From JAGNKE01 sp964583335 (GTDB lineage: Bacteria; Pseudomonadota; Alphaproteobacteria; Micavibrionales; Micavibrionaceae): 64,000 bases of DNA. This document shows, in pieces, positions 27,607-37,611 of this stretch; the first letter of the stretch is position 1; the number at the start of each line of letters is the position of its first letter. The notes under the pieces are model-generated. The model worked only from the letters and a program-made list of their open reading frames with translations, was not told the origin of the DNA and made no database searches. Position numbers and translations under genes: made by a program. The stretch is taken from positions 434,001-498,000 of the forward strand of contig CAZOVG010000001.1 in the NCBI GenBank assembly GCA_964583335.1, given 5' to 3'.

Positions 27607-30600
27607 ATGAGCAAGTCCAAAAAAGACTCCGCCAAAGAGTCCAAACCAGAATCCAAATCCGATATTAAAATCCATCGCGAGCGTTTGCTTAAAGAAGCCA
27701 CAAAGCTTCTGCCCTCGTCCGCCTCTCCGGGCCTCAAGCAGATGCTTGAGGTCTTGTTTCATGAGGTGAACGAGGAAGATCAGGTCTTCTTCGAGCCGCA
27801 GATTCTGGCTGAGATGGCGGAGACGCACTGGGCGCTGGCGCGAGATCGCAAGCCCGGGCAAGTCAAGATCAAGATCTATGTTCCCGAGGTTCCCGGCCTT
27901 GAGCATCGCCGGACGGTCGTGGACATGGTCTGCGACGACATGGCGTTTCTGGTCGATTCCACGGCGGCGGAGATCAACCGCCGCGATTATCTGATTAACA
28001 TCCTGATTCATCCGAGCGCGGTTCCGGAGTACGATTCCAAAAAGGGTTTCACGGGCCTGCGGACCAACTGGACAAAGGGCGAGGCGCGGCAATCGCATAT
28101 CCATGTGCAGATCAACAAGGTTCTTTCCAAGGCCGAATCCAAGGCTCTTGAGGAGGGGCTGCAGAAGGTTCTGGTGGATGTCAGCGTGGCCAACAAGCAG
28201 TGGCTTTTGATGCTTCAGAAAATGAAGGAAACCTCGACGGCGCTTTCGGTGGCGACGACGCCGTATCCGGCAAGCGAGATTCAGAAAAGCTGCGCCTTTC
28301 TCGATTACCTTGCGGATAATAATTTTACGTTTCTGGGTTACCGCGAATATGAGTTCGTCGAGGGCAAGGGCGGCGTGAACAGCCGGACCGTCAAGGGTTC
28401 CAGCCTCGGGCTTTTGCATGACGAGGTCGCGCCGGCCTATGTCAGCGAGACAGATGAAGGGTTGCCGCGCAATCTTCAAGAATTGCGGCGGGGGCTTCCT
28501 CCGGTGTCGATTTCCAAGACCAACCGCGTGTCCACCGTTCACCGCCGCGTCCCGATGGATGCGATTGCGGTCAAGACATATGACGAAAAGGGCCGCGTTA
28601 AGGGCGAGCGGCTGTTTCTGGGCCTGTTCACCTCCGTCACGTATTCGCGCAGCGTGCGCGACGTGCCTTATTTGCGCGACAAGGTCGAGGAGGTTGTGCA
28701 GCTCTCGAAACTGATGGAAGGCAGCCACGACCGAAGAGCGTTGCGCCATATTCTTGAGAAATATCCGCGCGATGAATTGTTCCAGATCGGGAACGAAGAG
28801 CTGCTCAAGATCTGTATGAATATCATTCGATTGCAGGAGCGTCAGAGGATTTCCCTGTTCCTGCGGCGCGATCCGTTCGGGCGATATATTTCCTGTCTGG
28901 TTTACGTTCCGCGCGACCGGTTCGGTACGACGCTGCGTCTGGGGATGCAGGCCATTCTTGAAGAGCAGATGGACGGGGTGTGCGCGAATTTTTACACAAC
29001 GCTGGACGACTCCGTCTTTGCGCGTGTGATGTATATTATCAATATCAGCCAGAAAAGTCCGCCCAAGATCAACGTCAAGCAGCTTGAGAAGATGCTGCGT
29101 GAATGCGGGGAGACGTGGCCGGAGAAGCTGGCCTACGCCATCGCCGAGGAGTTCGAGGACCCCAAGAGGGTCACCGATCTCACGATCAAATATCGCGATG
29201 CGTTCCCTGTGGCCTACACCGACAAGCACCGGGCGCGGCAGGCTGTTTTCGATATCGAGAAGATCGAACAGGCGCTGGAGAAGAACCGGATCATCCTTGA
29301 TCTTTACCGCCCGAACGAGATGGACCGCAGCCAGTTGCGGCTGAAAGTCTATCATCCCGGTTCGCCGATCACGCTGTCTGACGTTCTGCCGATCCTTGAG
29401 AATATGGGTCTGCGCGCGATTGCCGAGCTGCCGTTCGAGATTTCCCCGGCGGGAACCACGCAATCTCTGTGGGTTCACGATTTCTTGCTGGAAACGCCTG
29501 AGTTCAAGAACACGGTCGTCGTCAAGGACGTGAAGGAGCAATTCGAAAAGGCCTTCACGAAAATCTGGTACAACGAAATGGAAAGCGACGGTTTGAACCG
29601 TCTTGTTTTGCTTGCGGGCGCGAACTGGCGCGAGATCACGATTCTGCGCGCGTATGTTCATTACATGCAGCAGATCCGCTCGCCTTACAGCCGCAACTAT
29701 ATTCACAAGGCTCTGACCGAGAACCCGGTGATCAGCCGTTTGCTCATCGACCTGTTTAAGGCTTATCACGATCCGGCCAACAACGCGGCGAAGGCCAAGA
29801 GCTTGGCCGAGGCGTGCGCCGCCAAGATCGAGTCCGCTCTTGAGGCTGTGGTTTCCAGCGATCAGGACCGGATTTTGCGCCATGTTCATTCGCTGGTCGA
29901 ATCCACGATGCGTACAAATTATTACCAGCGCGGGACGGAAGAGGGGCGTAAACCCTATCTTTCTCTTAAAATCCGCAGCGCGCTTGTGCCCGATCTGCCG
30001 GATCCCAAGCCGTTCATGGAGATTTTCGTTTACTCGCCGCGCGTGGAAGCCATCCACTTGCGGGGCGACAAGATCGCGCGGGGCGGTTTGCGCTGGTCCG
30101 ATCGTCACGAAGATTACCGCACGGAGGTGCTGGGTCTGATGAAGGCGCAGATGGTGAAGAACGCCGTTATCGTGCCGATGGGCGCGAAGGGCGGATTCGT
30201 CGTCAAGACGCCGACCGCCAGCCGGGAGGAGTTCCTGCGCGAGGGCGTGGAGTGCTACAAAATCTTTATTCGCGGTCTGCTGGACGTGACCGACAATCTC
30301 TCGGGCGCCACCGTGATTCCGCCCAAGGATGTCGTGCGGCGCGACGGGGACGACCCCTATCTCGTCGTGGCGGCGGACAAGGGAACGGCGACGTTCTCGG
30401 ATACCGCGAACGGCATTTCCCTTGAATACGGGTTCTGGATGGGCGATGCGTTCGCGTCCGGCGGTTCGGCGGGATACGACCACAAGAAAATGGCGATCAC
30501 GGCCCGGGGCGGCTGGGAATCCGTCAAGGCGCATTTCCGCCTGTTCCATCACGATATCCAGAAAAAGCCTTTCGATGCTGTCGGGATCGGCGACATGGCC

Positions 30601-32484
30601 GGGGACGTGTTCGGTAATGGGATGCTGCTTTCCGAGCAGATGCGGCTCGTGGGAGCCTTCAACCACGTTCATATTTTCTGCGATCCCGATCCGGACGCGA
30701 AGACGAGTTTTGCCGAGCGCAAGCGTCTGTTCGACGAGGTCAAAGGGTGGGATCACTACAACACCAAACTTTTGTCCAAGGGCGGACGAATTTTCAACCG
30801 AAGCGAAAAGATGCTGACCCTGACGCCGGAAATCCAGAAGCGCTTTGAGCTGACCAAGGATAAGGTTACGCCAGCGGATCTGATTAAGGCCATCCTCAAG
30901 GCGCGCACAGATTTGCTCTGGTTTGGCGGCATCGGCACCTATGTCAAGGCAACGAAGGAAACGCATCTTGATGTCGGCGACAAGAGCAACGATGCGCTGC
31001 GCGTGAATGCCGGCGACATTCGCGCCCGCGTGATCGGGGAGGGTGCCAACCTCGCCCTAACGCAACTTGGGCGGATCGAGCTTTCCGAGCGCGGCGTGCG
31101 CCTCAACACCGATTTCGTGGATAATTCCGGGGGGGTCGATTCCTCAGACCATGAGGTCAATATCAAGATTTTGCTGACCGATGTGATGAACAGCAAAAAG
31201 CACAAGATGGACCTCAAGGCCCGGAACGTGCTTTTGAAGAAAATGACCGAAGAGGTCGCTGCGCATGTCCTGCGGCATAATTACCAACAGGCGCAGGCGG
31301 TGAGCTTGGCCGAATTGCAGGCCCGCGAGAACCTCCAGATTCATGAGGATTTCATCGAGGATCTGGAGCGGGAGCGGGGCCTCAGTCGCCGGAACGAGGG
31401 TTTGCCGGACAAGGAGACGATCGAAAGCCGTCTCCGCGCGGGCAAGGGGCTGACGCGGCCTGAGCTGTGTATCCTTATATCCTACGCCAAGATCGCGCTG
31501 ACCAGCGATCTGCTGGCGTCGAACATTCCCGATAATCCGCGCATGGAAAACTGGCTGGTTGATTACTTCCCCGATATTCTGGGTGAAAAATATAAGCCCG
31601 AGATCCTGCGTCATCGTCTGAAGCGCGAAATTATTTCTACCACGATGGCGAACTCGCTGGTCAACCGTATGGGGCCGACCTTTACGAAATCCCGGATGAA
31701 CAAGACCGGGGCGCGTATTAATCAGGTCGTCGAGGCGTACATCGTGACCCGCGATGCATTCAAATTGCGTCCGCTCTGGGACGATATTGAATCGCTTGAT
31801 ACCAAGGTTCCGGCGGAGGTTCAGCTTAAGGCGATGCGGGAAATCGCGCAAATGGCCGAGCATACGATCACCTGGTTCCTGACCCGTTTGGGCCGGGATC
31901 TGGACCTTGATAAAGACACACGCCAGTTCGGCGAGAGTATCGAGGCGTTGCGGAAGAATATCGACGGGCTTCTGACCGATGAGTTGCGCGGTTCTATCGA
32001 GGCGCGTACGGCCATAGGCGTACGGGACGGTCTGCCGCAGAATCTGGCGCATCAGATCGCTCTGATGCCGGTTTTGTCCTCGGCTTGCGACATTATTCGG
32101 ATTAGTCTTGAACAAAAGACCAATATGATGAACACCACCCGCACGTATTTTGAGGTCGGGGAAGCGTTCCATCTGGACTGGCTGCGCCAGCAGGCGCGGT
32201 TCCTGCCGCATGACAATAGCTGGCAGAGTGAGGCCTCTTCGGGCCTGATCGAGAGCTTGTATGGCTGTCAGGCCGGTTTGACCGTCCGGGTTCTGCGGGA
32301 TCTGAACGGGCGGGCCGGAAAGGCCGCCCGCAAGGACAGCATGCTGGAGGAGTGGCTTAAGGATCACGATCACCTGCTCAAACAGTTTGAGCCGCTTTTT
32401 GCCGAACTGCGCCGGGCGGGGACCGTGGACCTGACGATGCTGGCGGTCGCGGAGCAGCGTTTGCGGCAACTCTTTGGTGGATAA
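27607..32484 (+). CDS. gdhB: NAD-specific glutamate dehydrogenase, large (180-kDa) type
   Basis: Oxidative deamination of glutamate to 2-oxoglutarate with NAD in the cytoplasm. At 1,625 residues it belongs to the large GDH class seen in Pseudomonas GdhB, Caulobacter and Streptomyces. About 700 N-terminal residues hold ACT-like regulatory regions. The catalytic domain has RGGLRWSDRHEDYRTEVLG and KNAVIVPMGAKGGFVVK (about residues 820-865), WFGGIGTYVKA, and GEGANLALTQLGRIEL. The ATG at 27607 was chosen over the frame start at 27535 because MSKSKKDSAK fits a normal N-terminus. With PutA it forms a route from proline to the TCA cycle. Confidence 0.95.
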   Translation: MSKSKKDSAKESKPESKSDIKIHRERLLKEATKLLPSSASPGLKQMLEVLFHEVNEEDQVFFEPQILAEMAETHWALARDRKPGQVKIKIYVPEVPGLEHRRTVVDMVCDDMAFLVDSTAAEINRRDYLINILIHPSAVPEYDSKKGFTGLRTNWTKGEARQSHIHVQINKVLSKAESKALEEGLQKVLVDVSVANKQWLLMLQKMKETSTALSVATTPYPASEIQKSCAFLDYLADNNFTFLGYREYEFVEGKGGVNSRTVKGSSLGLLHDEVAPAYVSETDEGLPRNLQELRRGLPPVSISKTNRVSTVHRRVPMDAIAVKTYDEKGRVKGERLFLGLFTSVTYSRSVRDVPYLRDKVEEVVQLSKLMEGSHDRRALRHILEKYPRDELFQIGNEELLKICMNIIRLQERQRISLFLRRDPFGRYISCLVYVPRDRFGTTLRLGMQAILEEQMDGVCANFYTTLDDSVFARVMYIINISQKSPPKINVKQLEKMLRECGETWPEKLAYAIAEEFEDPKRVTDLTIKYRDAFPVAYTDKHRARQAVFDIEKIEQALEKNRIILDLYRPNEMDRSQLRLKVYHPGSPITLSDVLPILENMGLRAIAELPFEISPAGTTQSLWVHDFLLETPEFKNTVVVKDVKEQFEKAFTKIWYNEMESDGLNRLVLLAGANWREITILRAYVHYMQQIRSPYSRNYIHKALTENPVISRLLIDLFKAYHDPANNAAKAKSLAEACAAKIESALEAVVSSDQDRILRHVHSLVESTMRTNYYQRGTEEGRKPYLSLKIRSALVPDLPDPKPFMEIFVYSPRVEAIHLRGDKIARGGLRWSDRHEDYRTEVLGLMKAQMVKNAVIVPMGAKGGFVVKTPTASREEFLREGVECYKIFIRGLLDVTDNLSGATVIPPKDVVRRDGDDPYLVVAADKGTATFSDTANGISLEYGFWMGDAFASGGSAGYDHKKMAITARGGWESVKAHFRLFHHDIQKKPFDAVGIGDMAGDVFGNGMLLSEQMRLVGAFNHVHIFCDPDPDAKTSFAERKRLFDEVKGWDHYNTKLLSKGGRIFNRSEKMLTLTPEIQKRFELTKDKVTPADLIKAILKARTDLLWFGGIGTYVKATKETHLDVGDKSNDALRVNAGDIRARVIGEGANLALTQLGRIELSERGVRLNTDFVDNSGGVDSSDHEVNIKILLTDVMNSKKHKMDLKARNVLLKKMTEEVAAHVLRHNYQQAQAVSLAELQARENLQIHEDFIEDLERERGLSRRNEGLPDKETIESRLRAGKGLTRPELCILISYAKIALTSDLLASNIPDNPRMENWLVDYFPDILGEKYKPEILRHRLKREIISTTMANSLVNRMGPTFTKSRMNKTGARINQVVEAYIVTRDAFKLRPLWDDIESLDTKVPAEVQLKAMREIAQMAEHTITWFLTRLGRDLDLDKDTRQFGESIEALRKNIDGLLTDELRGSIEARTAIGVRDGLPQNLAHQIALMPVLSSACDIIRISLEQKTNMMNTTRTYFEVGEAFHLDWLRQQARFLPHDNSWQSEASSGLIESLYGCQAGLTVRVLRDLNGRAGKAARKDSMLEEWLKDHDHLLKQFEPLFAELRRAGTVDLTMLAVAEQRLRQLFGG

Positions 32485-32570
32485 GGGGTTTGGGCCAAGT
32501 TTGACAGAACCGGGCCTTTTCCCTAAAATCATACCCCATAAAGAGAATTTATAAATTTTAGGGGTTTTCG

Positions 32571-33254
32571 ATGTTTCTCAAGGCGCGCGGTTATCTGCAA
32601 AATGTGTCGGGTTTGGGCAAGCCCGTTGACGAGGTTTTGGCCGAGCAACAAGCCAAGATCGAGGCGGTCGCTCCTGCTTTCAAGCAGTGGGTGACTCAGG
32701 CCGAGGTTATCCGCGAGCGGGCGCAGTCCGTCTCCGATACCGAGGGTTTCACTTATGATGCCGACCGCGCCTCTGAACTGGCGGGCAGCGTGCGCAAGAC
32801 CCTTACGAGCAAGGGAACCCATTTCAACTTGAACCTGAGGAAAGAGGCGATCCTGTTCCCGAAGGGTGCGCAGGTGCCCGAGATCAGCCTTAATACGCTG
32901 AACGATATTGCCGGTTCTTTGGAGATGGCGTCCGTGCGGCTCGGCATGAGCGAGGCGACCGACGAACAGACAGAGGCCCTCGGCAAGGCCCGCGCCGCGT
33001 TCGCAGATGTTTTGAAAGATTTTCAAGCGGTGGTGGATCATGGCCAAGCAACGCTTGAGCTGCCCGCCGTTTCCGGTACGCCGGGCGATGAATCGCTGAC
33101 GGCGAAATCGCGGGATGCTCTGGTGCGCGATCTGCGCTACACGATTCGGGCGCATAACAGCCTGATTGGCCGGATGGGCACCCGTGCAGGGATTCACAGC
33201 ACGCCCTCGGCGCCGGGTGCGGACACTGCGCTGGAAGCCGAGCACGCGACCTAA
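32571..33254 (+). CDS. Hypothetical protein
   Basis: I do not recognise this 227-residue protein. It lacks a signal peptide and membrane segments and looks mostly alpha-helical with long amphipathic stretches (AEQQAKIEAVAPAFKQWVTQ, EQTEALGKARAAFADVLKDF). It contains no Cys. It follows gdhB by 86 bp on the same strand and may share its transcript. It faces ubiA, with 15 bp between the ends. Confidence 0.65.
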   Translation: MFLKARGYLQNVSGLGKPVDEVLAEQQAKIEAVAPAFKQWVTQAEVIRERAQSVSDTEGFTYDADRASELAGSVRKTLTSKGTHFNLNLRKEAILFPKGAQVPEISLNTLNDIAGSLEMASVRLGMSEATDEQTEALGKARAAFADVLKDFQAVVDHGQATLELPAVSGTPGDESLTAKSRDALVRDLRYTIRAHNSLIGRMGTRAGIHSTPSAPGADTALEAEHAT

Positions 33255-33269
33255 AATTTTCTCTTTAAC

Positions 33270-34196
33270 TTAGCTGAACGCAACGGCCAGCAGCACGAGC
33301 AGGCCGAAAACCCGGTTCGCGCGGAAAATCCGCAGCGACGAGGCCGCGTCTTGCGGTTGCCATTCCGTCATCTGCCAGAGCAGGTGTGAACACGCCATCA
33401 GAATCGCGATCGCACCCCACAGGCCGCCGCCCTGCAGAAGAACTGCAAACACCAGAAATCCTGCGCAGAGATCATAAAAACTTTTTACCCAGCGCGGGCT
33501 GTCTTCGCCAAACAGGCGGGCGGTCGATTTTATTCCGGCCATCGCGTCGTCCTCGCGGTCCTGATGGGCGTAGATCGTGTCATAGCCGAGCGTCCAGCAG
33601 ATTCCGGCGAGATAGAGCAAGAGCGCAGAAAAGCCGAGCGTTCCCGTAACGGCGCTATAGCCCATGAGTGCGCCGAAATTGAACGTAATTCCCAAAAAGG
33701 CCTGCGGCCACCATGTGATGCGCTTCATGAAGGGATAGGCGACGATCAGCGGGATGCTGAGGACGCCCAGAATGATCGTCACCCAGTTCATCGTCAGCAG
33801 GATCAGCAGTCCGGCCGATAAGAGTCCGGCCAGAAAAATCATGGCCTGTCTTTCGTTCAGCGTTCCGGCGGCCAGCGGGCGGGCCTTCGTGCGCTCCACC
33901 TGTTTATCGAGATCGCGGTCCCAGAGGTCGTTAATGACGCATCCGGCGGCGCGCATGATGATGGCGCCGATTCCAAACAGAATAATCAGACCCCAGCTTT
34001 TCAGGCCCATATGGAACAGGCCGCCGGAGGCCAGGACGATCCCCCACCAGCCGGGCAGAAGCAACAGCCAGATGCCGATGGGCCGGTCGAGCCGCGCCAG
34101 CATGGCGTAGGGACGCAAATATGAGGGCAGGAATTGCTCAAACCACTGCGGGGGGTTGATATCTGTATGCGTGTTGGTGTTGAGTATCTCTGTCAT
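33270..34196 (-). CDS. ubiA: 4-hydroxybenzoate polyprenyltransferase UbiA
   Basis: Membrane prenyltransferase that attaches the polyprenyl tail to 4-hydroxybenzoate in ubiquinone synthesis. The 308-residue protein has the first Asp-rich motif in CVINDLWDRDLDKQVERTKA, the second in TLGYDTIYAHQDREDDAMAG, and about eight hydrophobic helices. The ATG at 34196 is the only ATG near the fold start. It shares two bases with the rsmE ATG on the opposite strand. Ubiquinone supplies the respiratory chain that ends in the oxidase encoded at 35-43 kb. Confidence 0.94.
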   Translation of the reverse strand: MTEILNTNTHTDINPPQWFEQFLPSYLRPYAMLARLDRPIGIWLLLLPGWWGIVLASGGLFHMGLKSWGLIILFGIGAIIMRAAGCVINDLWDRDLDKQVERTKARPLAAGTLNERQAMIFLAGLLSAGLLILLTMNWVTIILGVLSIPLIVAYPFMKRITWWPQAFLGITFNFGALMGYSAVTGTLGFSALLLYLAGICWTLGYDTIYAHQDREDDAMAGIKSTARLFGEDSPRWVKSFYDLCAGFLVFAVLLQGGGLWGAIAILMACSHLLWQMTEWQPQDAASSLRIFRANRVFGLLVLLAVAFS

Positions 34197-34197
34197 G
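34194..34197. promoter_or_regulatory. Shared divergent start site (CATG) of ubiA and rsmE
   Basis: A second CATG palindrome carries the ATG of rsmE on the plus strand (34195-34197) and the ATG of ubiA on the minus strand (34194-34196). The arrangement is identical to that of tadA and rluB at 6711-6714. Confidence 0.65.
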
Positions 34198-34953
34198 ACC
34201 TTATCTTTATACAAGTTTGCGCGGCTTTACCTCAACGAAGAGTTTTCGGCGGGCGGAGAGATTCCGCTCGCGGAGGATCAGGTTCATTATTTACGTAATG
34301 TCTTGAGGGCGGAGGCGGGCCAGAGGGTGCGCGTCTTTAACGGGCGGGACGGGGAGTGGCTGGCGGAGATTGCGGCGCTCGATAAAAAGCGCGGGGCGGT
34401 GCGGCTTGCCGAGAGGATCGCGGTTCAACCGCCCGCTGGGCCGCGCGTGATGCTTCTGTTCGCGCCAATCCGCAAGCAGAGGTTGGATATTCTGATCGAG
34501 AAGGCCGTCGAGCTGGGCGTTACCGACCTCTATCCCGTTCTGACCGCCCGCACGGAGAACCGGATCCTCAAGCCCGAGCGTATCTCCGCGCAGATCATCG
34601 AGGCGGCGGAGCAGTGCGAGCGGCTGGATCTTCCGGTGCTTTACCCTGTGCAGAGCCTTGATGAGATGTTGCGGAGCTGGGGCGGACCAGCGATTCTCGC
34701 CTGCGTCGAGCGGAAGGATCTTCCGGCTCTTGCGCCGCTGAAGGGCCTTGCGGACTGCGCCTTCCTGGTCGGGCCGGAGGGCGGGTTCGATGCGCGCGAA
34801 ATCGAGCTTTTGTGCGGATCGCCGAAGGTTTCGCCTGTGGGGCTGGGCGATACGATCCTGCGGGCCGAAACGGCGGCCCTTTATTGCCTCAGCCTTGCGC
34901 GGGCGGGCGCGGCGGACTCGTCAGCCCTTAAAAAAGAGGATGGAAGGGATTGA
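34195..34953 (+). CDS. rsmE: 16S rRNA (uracil1498-N3)-methyltransferase RsmE
   Basis: SPOUT methyltransferase that modifies U1498 in 16S rRNA. The 252-residue protein has an N-terminal PUA-like domain (KFARLYLNEEF, DQVHYLRNVLRAEAGQRVRV) and the knotted SAM site LVGPEGGFDAREIELL and LGDTILRAETAALYCLS. AQIIEAAEQCERLDLP is also typical. No Shine-Dalgarno is apparent before the ATG at 34195; an upstream in-frame start at 34156 would add 13 residues unlike the family. The coxB gene follows after 91 bp. Confidence 0.92.
   Translation: MTLSLYKFARLYLNEEFSAGGEIPLAEDQVHYLRNVLRAEAGQRVRVFNGRDGEWLAEIAALDKKRGAVRLAERIAVQPPAGPRVMLLFAPIRKQRLDILIEKAVELGVTDLYPVLTARTENRILKPERISAQIIEAAEQCERLDLPVLYPVQSLDEMLRSWGGPAILACVERKDLPALAPLKGLADCAFLVGPEGGFDAREIELLCGSPKVSPVGLGDTILRAETAALYCLSLARAGAADSSALKKEDGRD
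34206..34235 (-). promoter_or_regulatory. Putative sigma-70 promoter of ubiA, inside rsmE
   Basis: On the minus strand TTGAGG and TATAAA are separated by 18 bases. The -10 ends nine bases before the ubiA ATG, so transcription would start within a few bases of the start codon. The promoter lies within the first codons of rsmE. Confidence 0.45.
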
Positions 34954-35044
34954 GGCTCTTGAATTTCCTTTCTTATGGGCGTATTCCTTGTAAAATTCTT
35001 CTCCGGGCCTTTGAGCGGAGCGGTATATAAGTGGAATTCCAGAT

Positions 35045-35965
35045 ATGAAAAACAGCTTTTTTGTCAGGGTTTTAAGCGGCGGGCTTCCCGCTCTGGCCTT
35101 TGCGCTTTTCGCGATGACGGGGCCTGCGGCGGCCGAGACTTTCGGGATCGGGCTTCCTGTTTCCGCGACCGATTCGGCTCAGCGCATCCATGAGTTCCAC
35201 GACATGCTGCTGATAATTATCACCGGGATCGTGATTTTCGTTCTGGCGCTTCTGCTTTATGTTATCGCCCGCTTCAACGCCAAGGCCAACCCGGTTCCTT
35301 CGAAGACCACGCACAATGTGATGCTTGAGATCGTCTGGACGATCATTCCGGTGGTGATTCTCATTATTATCGCTGTGCCGTCGTTCCAGCTTCTTTACAA
35401 GAACGAGCGGATCGAGAATCCCGAGATGACGATCAAAATTACCGGGGCGCAGTGGTACTGGATCTACGATTATCCCGATCACGGCGATATCAATTTCACG
35501 TCCTATATGATCCCGAACGACAAGATTGATCAGGTTAAGGGTGAAAAGCGGCTGCTTTCGACGGACAATAAGGTCGTTTTGCCCGTTGGTGTGACTATTC
35601 AGGCCCTTGTCACCTCCGGCCCTACAGATGTTATCCATTCTTGGGCGATGCCGCGTTTCGGGATCAAGACCGACGCGGTGCCGGGGCGGATCAACCATAC
35701 ATGGTTCCGCATCAACAAACCCGGCGCCTATTACGGGCAGTGTTCCGAGCTTTGCGGCAAGGATCATTCGTATATGCCGATCGAGGTGTGGGCGGTCGAG
35801 AAGCCTATCTTCGAGGAATGGGCGGCTATGGCCAAGGAAGACGTAGACAAAGCACAGGCTTGGATTCAGGCTAATCACAATCCTTCGGTTAAAGGCACGG
35901 CCGAGCCCGTCATGGTTCCGGCGCCGCAGACCGAGGGCGAGACTTCAAAAGGGAGCGTCGAATAA
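35045..35965 (+). CDS. coxB: Cytochrome c oxidase subunit II
   Basis: Inner-membrane subunit of the aa3-type oxidase that receives electrons from cytochrome c through the dinuclear CuA centre. The 306-residue protein has a signal peptide (ending AAA-E), two membrane helices (about 55-80 and 97-118), then a periplasmic cupredoxin domain. The CuA ligands are visible: His in IHSWAMP near residue 197 and CSELCGKDHSYM near 232. Its stop overlaps the ctaD start by one base (TAATG). It heads the oxidase cluster. Confidence 0.97.
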   Translation: MKNSFFVRVLSGGLPALAFALFAMTGPAAAETFGIGLPVSATDSAQRIHEFHDMLLIIITGIVIFVLALLLYVIARFNAKANPVPSKTTHNVMLEIVWTIIPVVILIIIAVPSFQLLYKNERIENPEMTIKITGAQWYWIYDYPDHGDINFTSYMIPNDKIDQVKGEKRLLSTDNKVVLPVGVTIQALVTSGPTDVIHSWAMPRFGIKTDAVPGRINHTWFRINKPGAYYGQCSELCGKDHSYMPIEVWAVEKPIFEEWAAMAKEDVDKAQAWIQANHNPSVKGTAEPVMVPAPQTEGETSKGSVE

Positions 35966-37590
35966 TGGGCGACCACGCACACGATCACAAACCCGGTTTC
36001 TTTGCACGCTGGTTCTGCTCGACCAACCACAAGGATATCGGAACGCTTTACATCATCTTTTCGATCATCGCCGGTTTGATCGGCGGGCTGTTCTCCATGA
36101 TTATGCGTCTTGAGCTACAGGAGCCGGGTGTTCAGTATCTCCTGACCAGCGCGGGCGATCCGAACGGGCATCTGTGGAACGTGATCATTTCCGCGCACGG
36201 GCTGATCATGGTGTTTTTCGTGGTCATGCCGGGCTTGATCGGCGGTTTCGGCAACTGGTTCGTGCCGCTGATGATCGGCGCGCCCGACATGGCGTTTCCG
36301 CGCCTCAACAACATTTCTTTCTGGCTGATCGTTCCGGCATTCTTCCTCCTGATCGCCTCGGCCTTTATCGGCGTCACGGAGACCACGACCGGGGCAGGGA
36401 CGGGGTGGACGGTCTATCCGCCGCTCAGTACGTCCGGGCATCCGGGCATGTCGGTCGATCTGGCGATCTTTGCGCTTCACCTTGCGGGGGCCAGCTCCAT
36501 TCTAGGCGCGGCAAACTTCATCACCACGATCTTCAACATGCGCGCGCCGGGCATGACGCTGCACAAGATGCCGCTCTTCGTCTGGGCGATGCTGGTGACC
36601 TCGTTCCTGCTGGTTCTGGCTGTGCCGGTTCTGGGCGGCGCGATCACCATGCTGCTGACCGACCGGAATTTCGGCACGAGCTTCTTCGTGCCTGAGGGCG
36701 GCGGCGACCCGATCCTGTACCAGCATTTGTTCTGGTTCTTCGGGCATCCTGAGGTTTACATCATGATTCTGCCTGCGTTCGGGATCGTCAGCCATATTGT
36801 CTCCACCTTCTCCAAGAAGCCGATCTTCGGCTATCTCGGCATGGCGTACGCGATGGTTTCCATCGGCGTGGTCGGGTTCGTCGTTTGGGCGCACCACATG
36901 TATACGGCGGGCATGAGCGTGGATACCGAGGCCTATTTCACGGCGGCGACACTGATTATCGCCGTGCCGACGGGGATCAAGATTTTCTCGTGGATCGCCA
37001 CGATGTGGGGCGGGACGATCGACTTCAAGACGCCGATGCTCTGGGCGATCGGGTTCATCTTCCTGTTTACGGTCGGCGGGGTCACGGGCGTTGTTCTCGC
37101 GAATTCCGGCGTGGATACGGTGTTGCACGACACCTATTATGTCGTCGCGCACTTCCACTATGTTCTTTCGCTGGGGGCCGTTTTCGCGCTGTTCGCCGGG
37201 TTCTATTACTGGATCGGCAAGATTTCCGGGCGGATGTATCCCGAATGGATGGGCAAGCTGCATTTCTGGATGACCTTCATCGGCGTCAACGTGACCTTCT
37301 TCCCGCAGCATTTCCTCGGGTTGAACGGCATGCCGCGCCGGATCGTGGATTATCCGAGCGACGCGGAGTATGCATCCTGGGCCGACTGGAACCTGATTTC
37401 CTCTTACGGCGCCTATCTGGCCGGGTTCTCGACGATCTGGTTCGTGTTCGTGGTGTTCTACACGCTGTTCGCCGGCAAAAAGGCGAGCGCCAATTACTGG
37501 GATGTGCAGCCGCAGAGCTTCACGCTGGAATGGTCGGTGTCTTCGCCGCCGCCGTTCCACCAGTTCGACATCCAGCCGATGGTCAAATAA
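35965..37590 (+). CDS. ctaD: Cytochrome c oxidase subunit I
   Basis: Catalytic 12-helix subunit with haem a and the haem a3-CuB centre where O2 is reduced to water. The 541-residue protein shows WFCSTNHKDIGTLY at the N-terminus, the CuB ligand and His-Tyr region FGHPEVYIMILPAFG near residue 260, the two His in WAHHMYTAGM near 309, and the His ligands in DTYYVVAHFHYVLS. The Glu of the proton path may lie in GHPEVY/ILPAFG. It starts inside the coxB stop codon. A minus-strand gene separates it from ctaB. Confidence 0.98.
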   Translation: MGDHAHDHKPGFFARWFCSTNHKDIGTLYIIFSIIAGLIGGLFSMIMRLELQEPGVQYLLTSAGDPNGHLWNVIISAHGLIMVFFVVMPGLIGGFGNWFVPLMIGAPDMAFPRLNNISFWLIVPAFFLLIASAFIGVTETTTGAGTGWTVYPPLSTSGHPGMSVDLAIFALHLAGASSILGAANFITTIFNMRAPGMTLHKMPLFVWAMLVTSFLLVLAVPVLGGAITMLLTDRNFGTSFFVPEGGGDPILYQHLFWFFGHPEVYIMILPAFGIVSHIVSTFSKKPIFGYLGMAYAMVSIGVVGFVVWAHHMYTAGMSVDTEAYFTAATLIIAVPTGIKIFSWIATMWGGTIDFKTPMLWAIGFIFLFTVGGVTGVVLANSGVDTVLHDTYYVVAHFHYVLSLGAVFALFAGFYYWIGKISGRMYPEWMGKLHFWMTFIGVNVTFFPQHFLGLNGMPRRIVDYPSDAEYASWADWNLISSYGAYLAGFSTIWFVFVVFYTLFAGKKASANYWDVQPQSFTLEWSVSSPPPFHQFDIQPMVK

Positions 37591-37611
37591 TAAGGTGGGC
37601 TTGGGGGTTGC

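Noticed and set aside
27571..30966. Minus-strand ORF of 1,131 codons opposite gdhB
   Set aside because: It lies fully antisense to NAD-GDH, which has all catalytic motifs. The translation is Arg/His/Gln-rich without a recognisable domain, as expected from GC-biased codon use on the other strand.
36502..37560. Minus-strand ORF of 352 codons opposite ctaD
   Set aside because: It is a His/Arg/Glu-rich shadow of a canonical oxidase subunit I gene.
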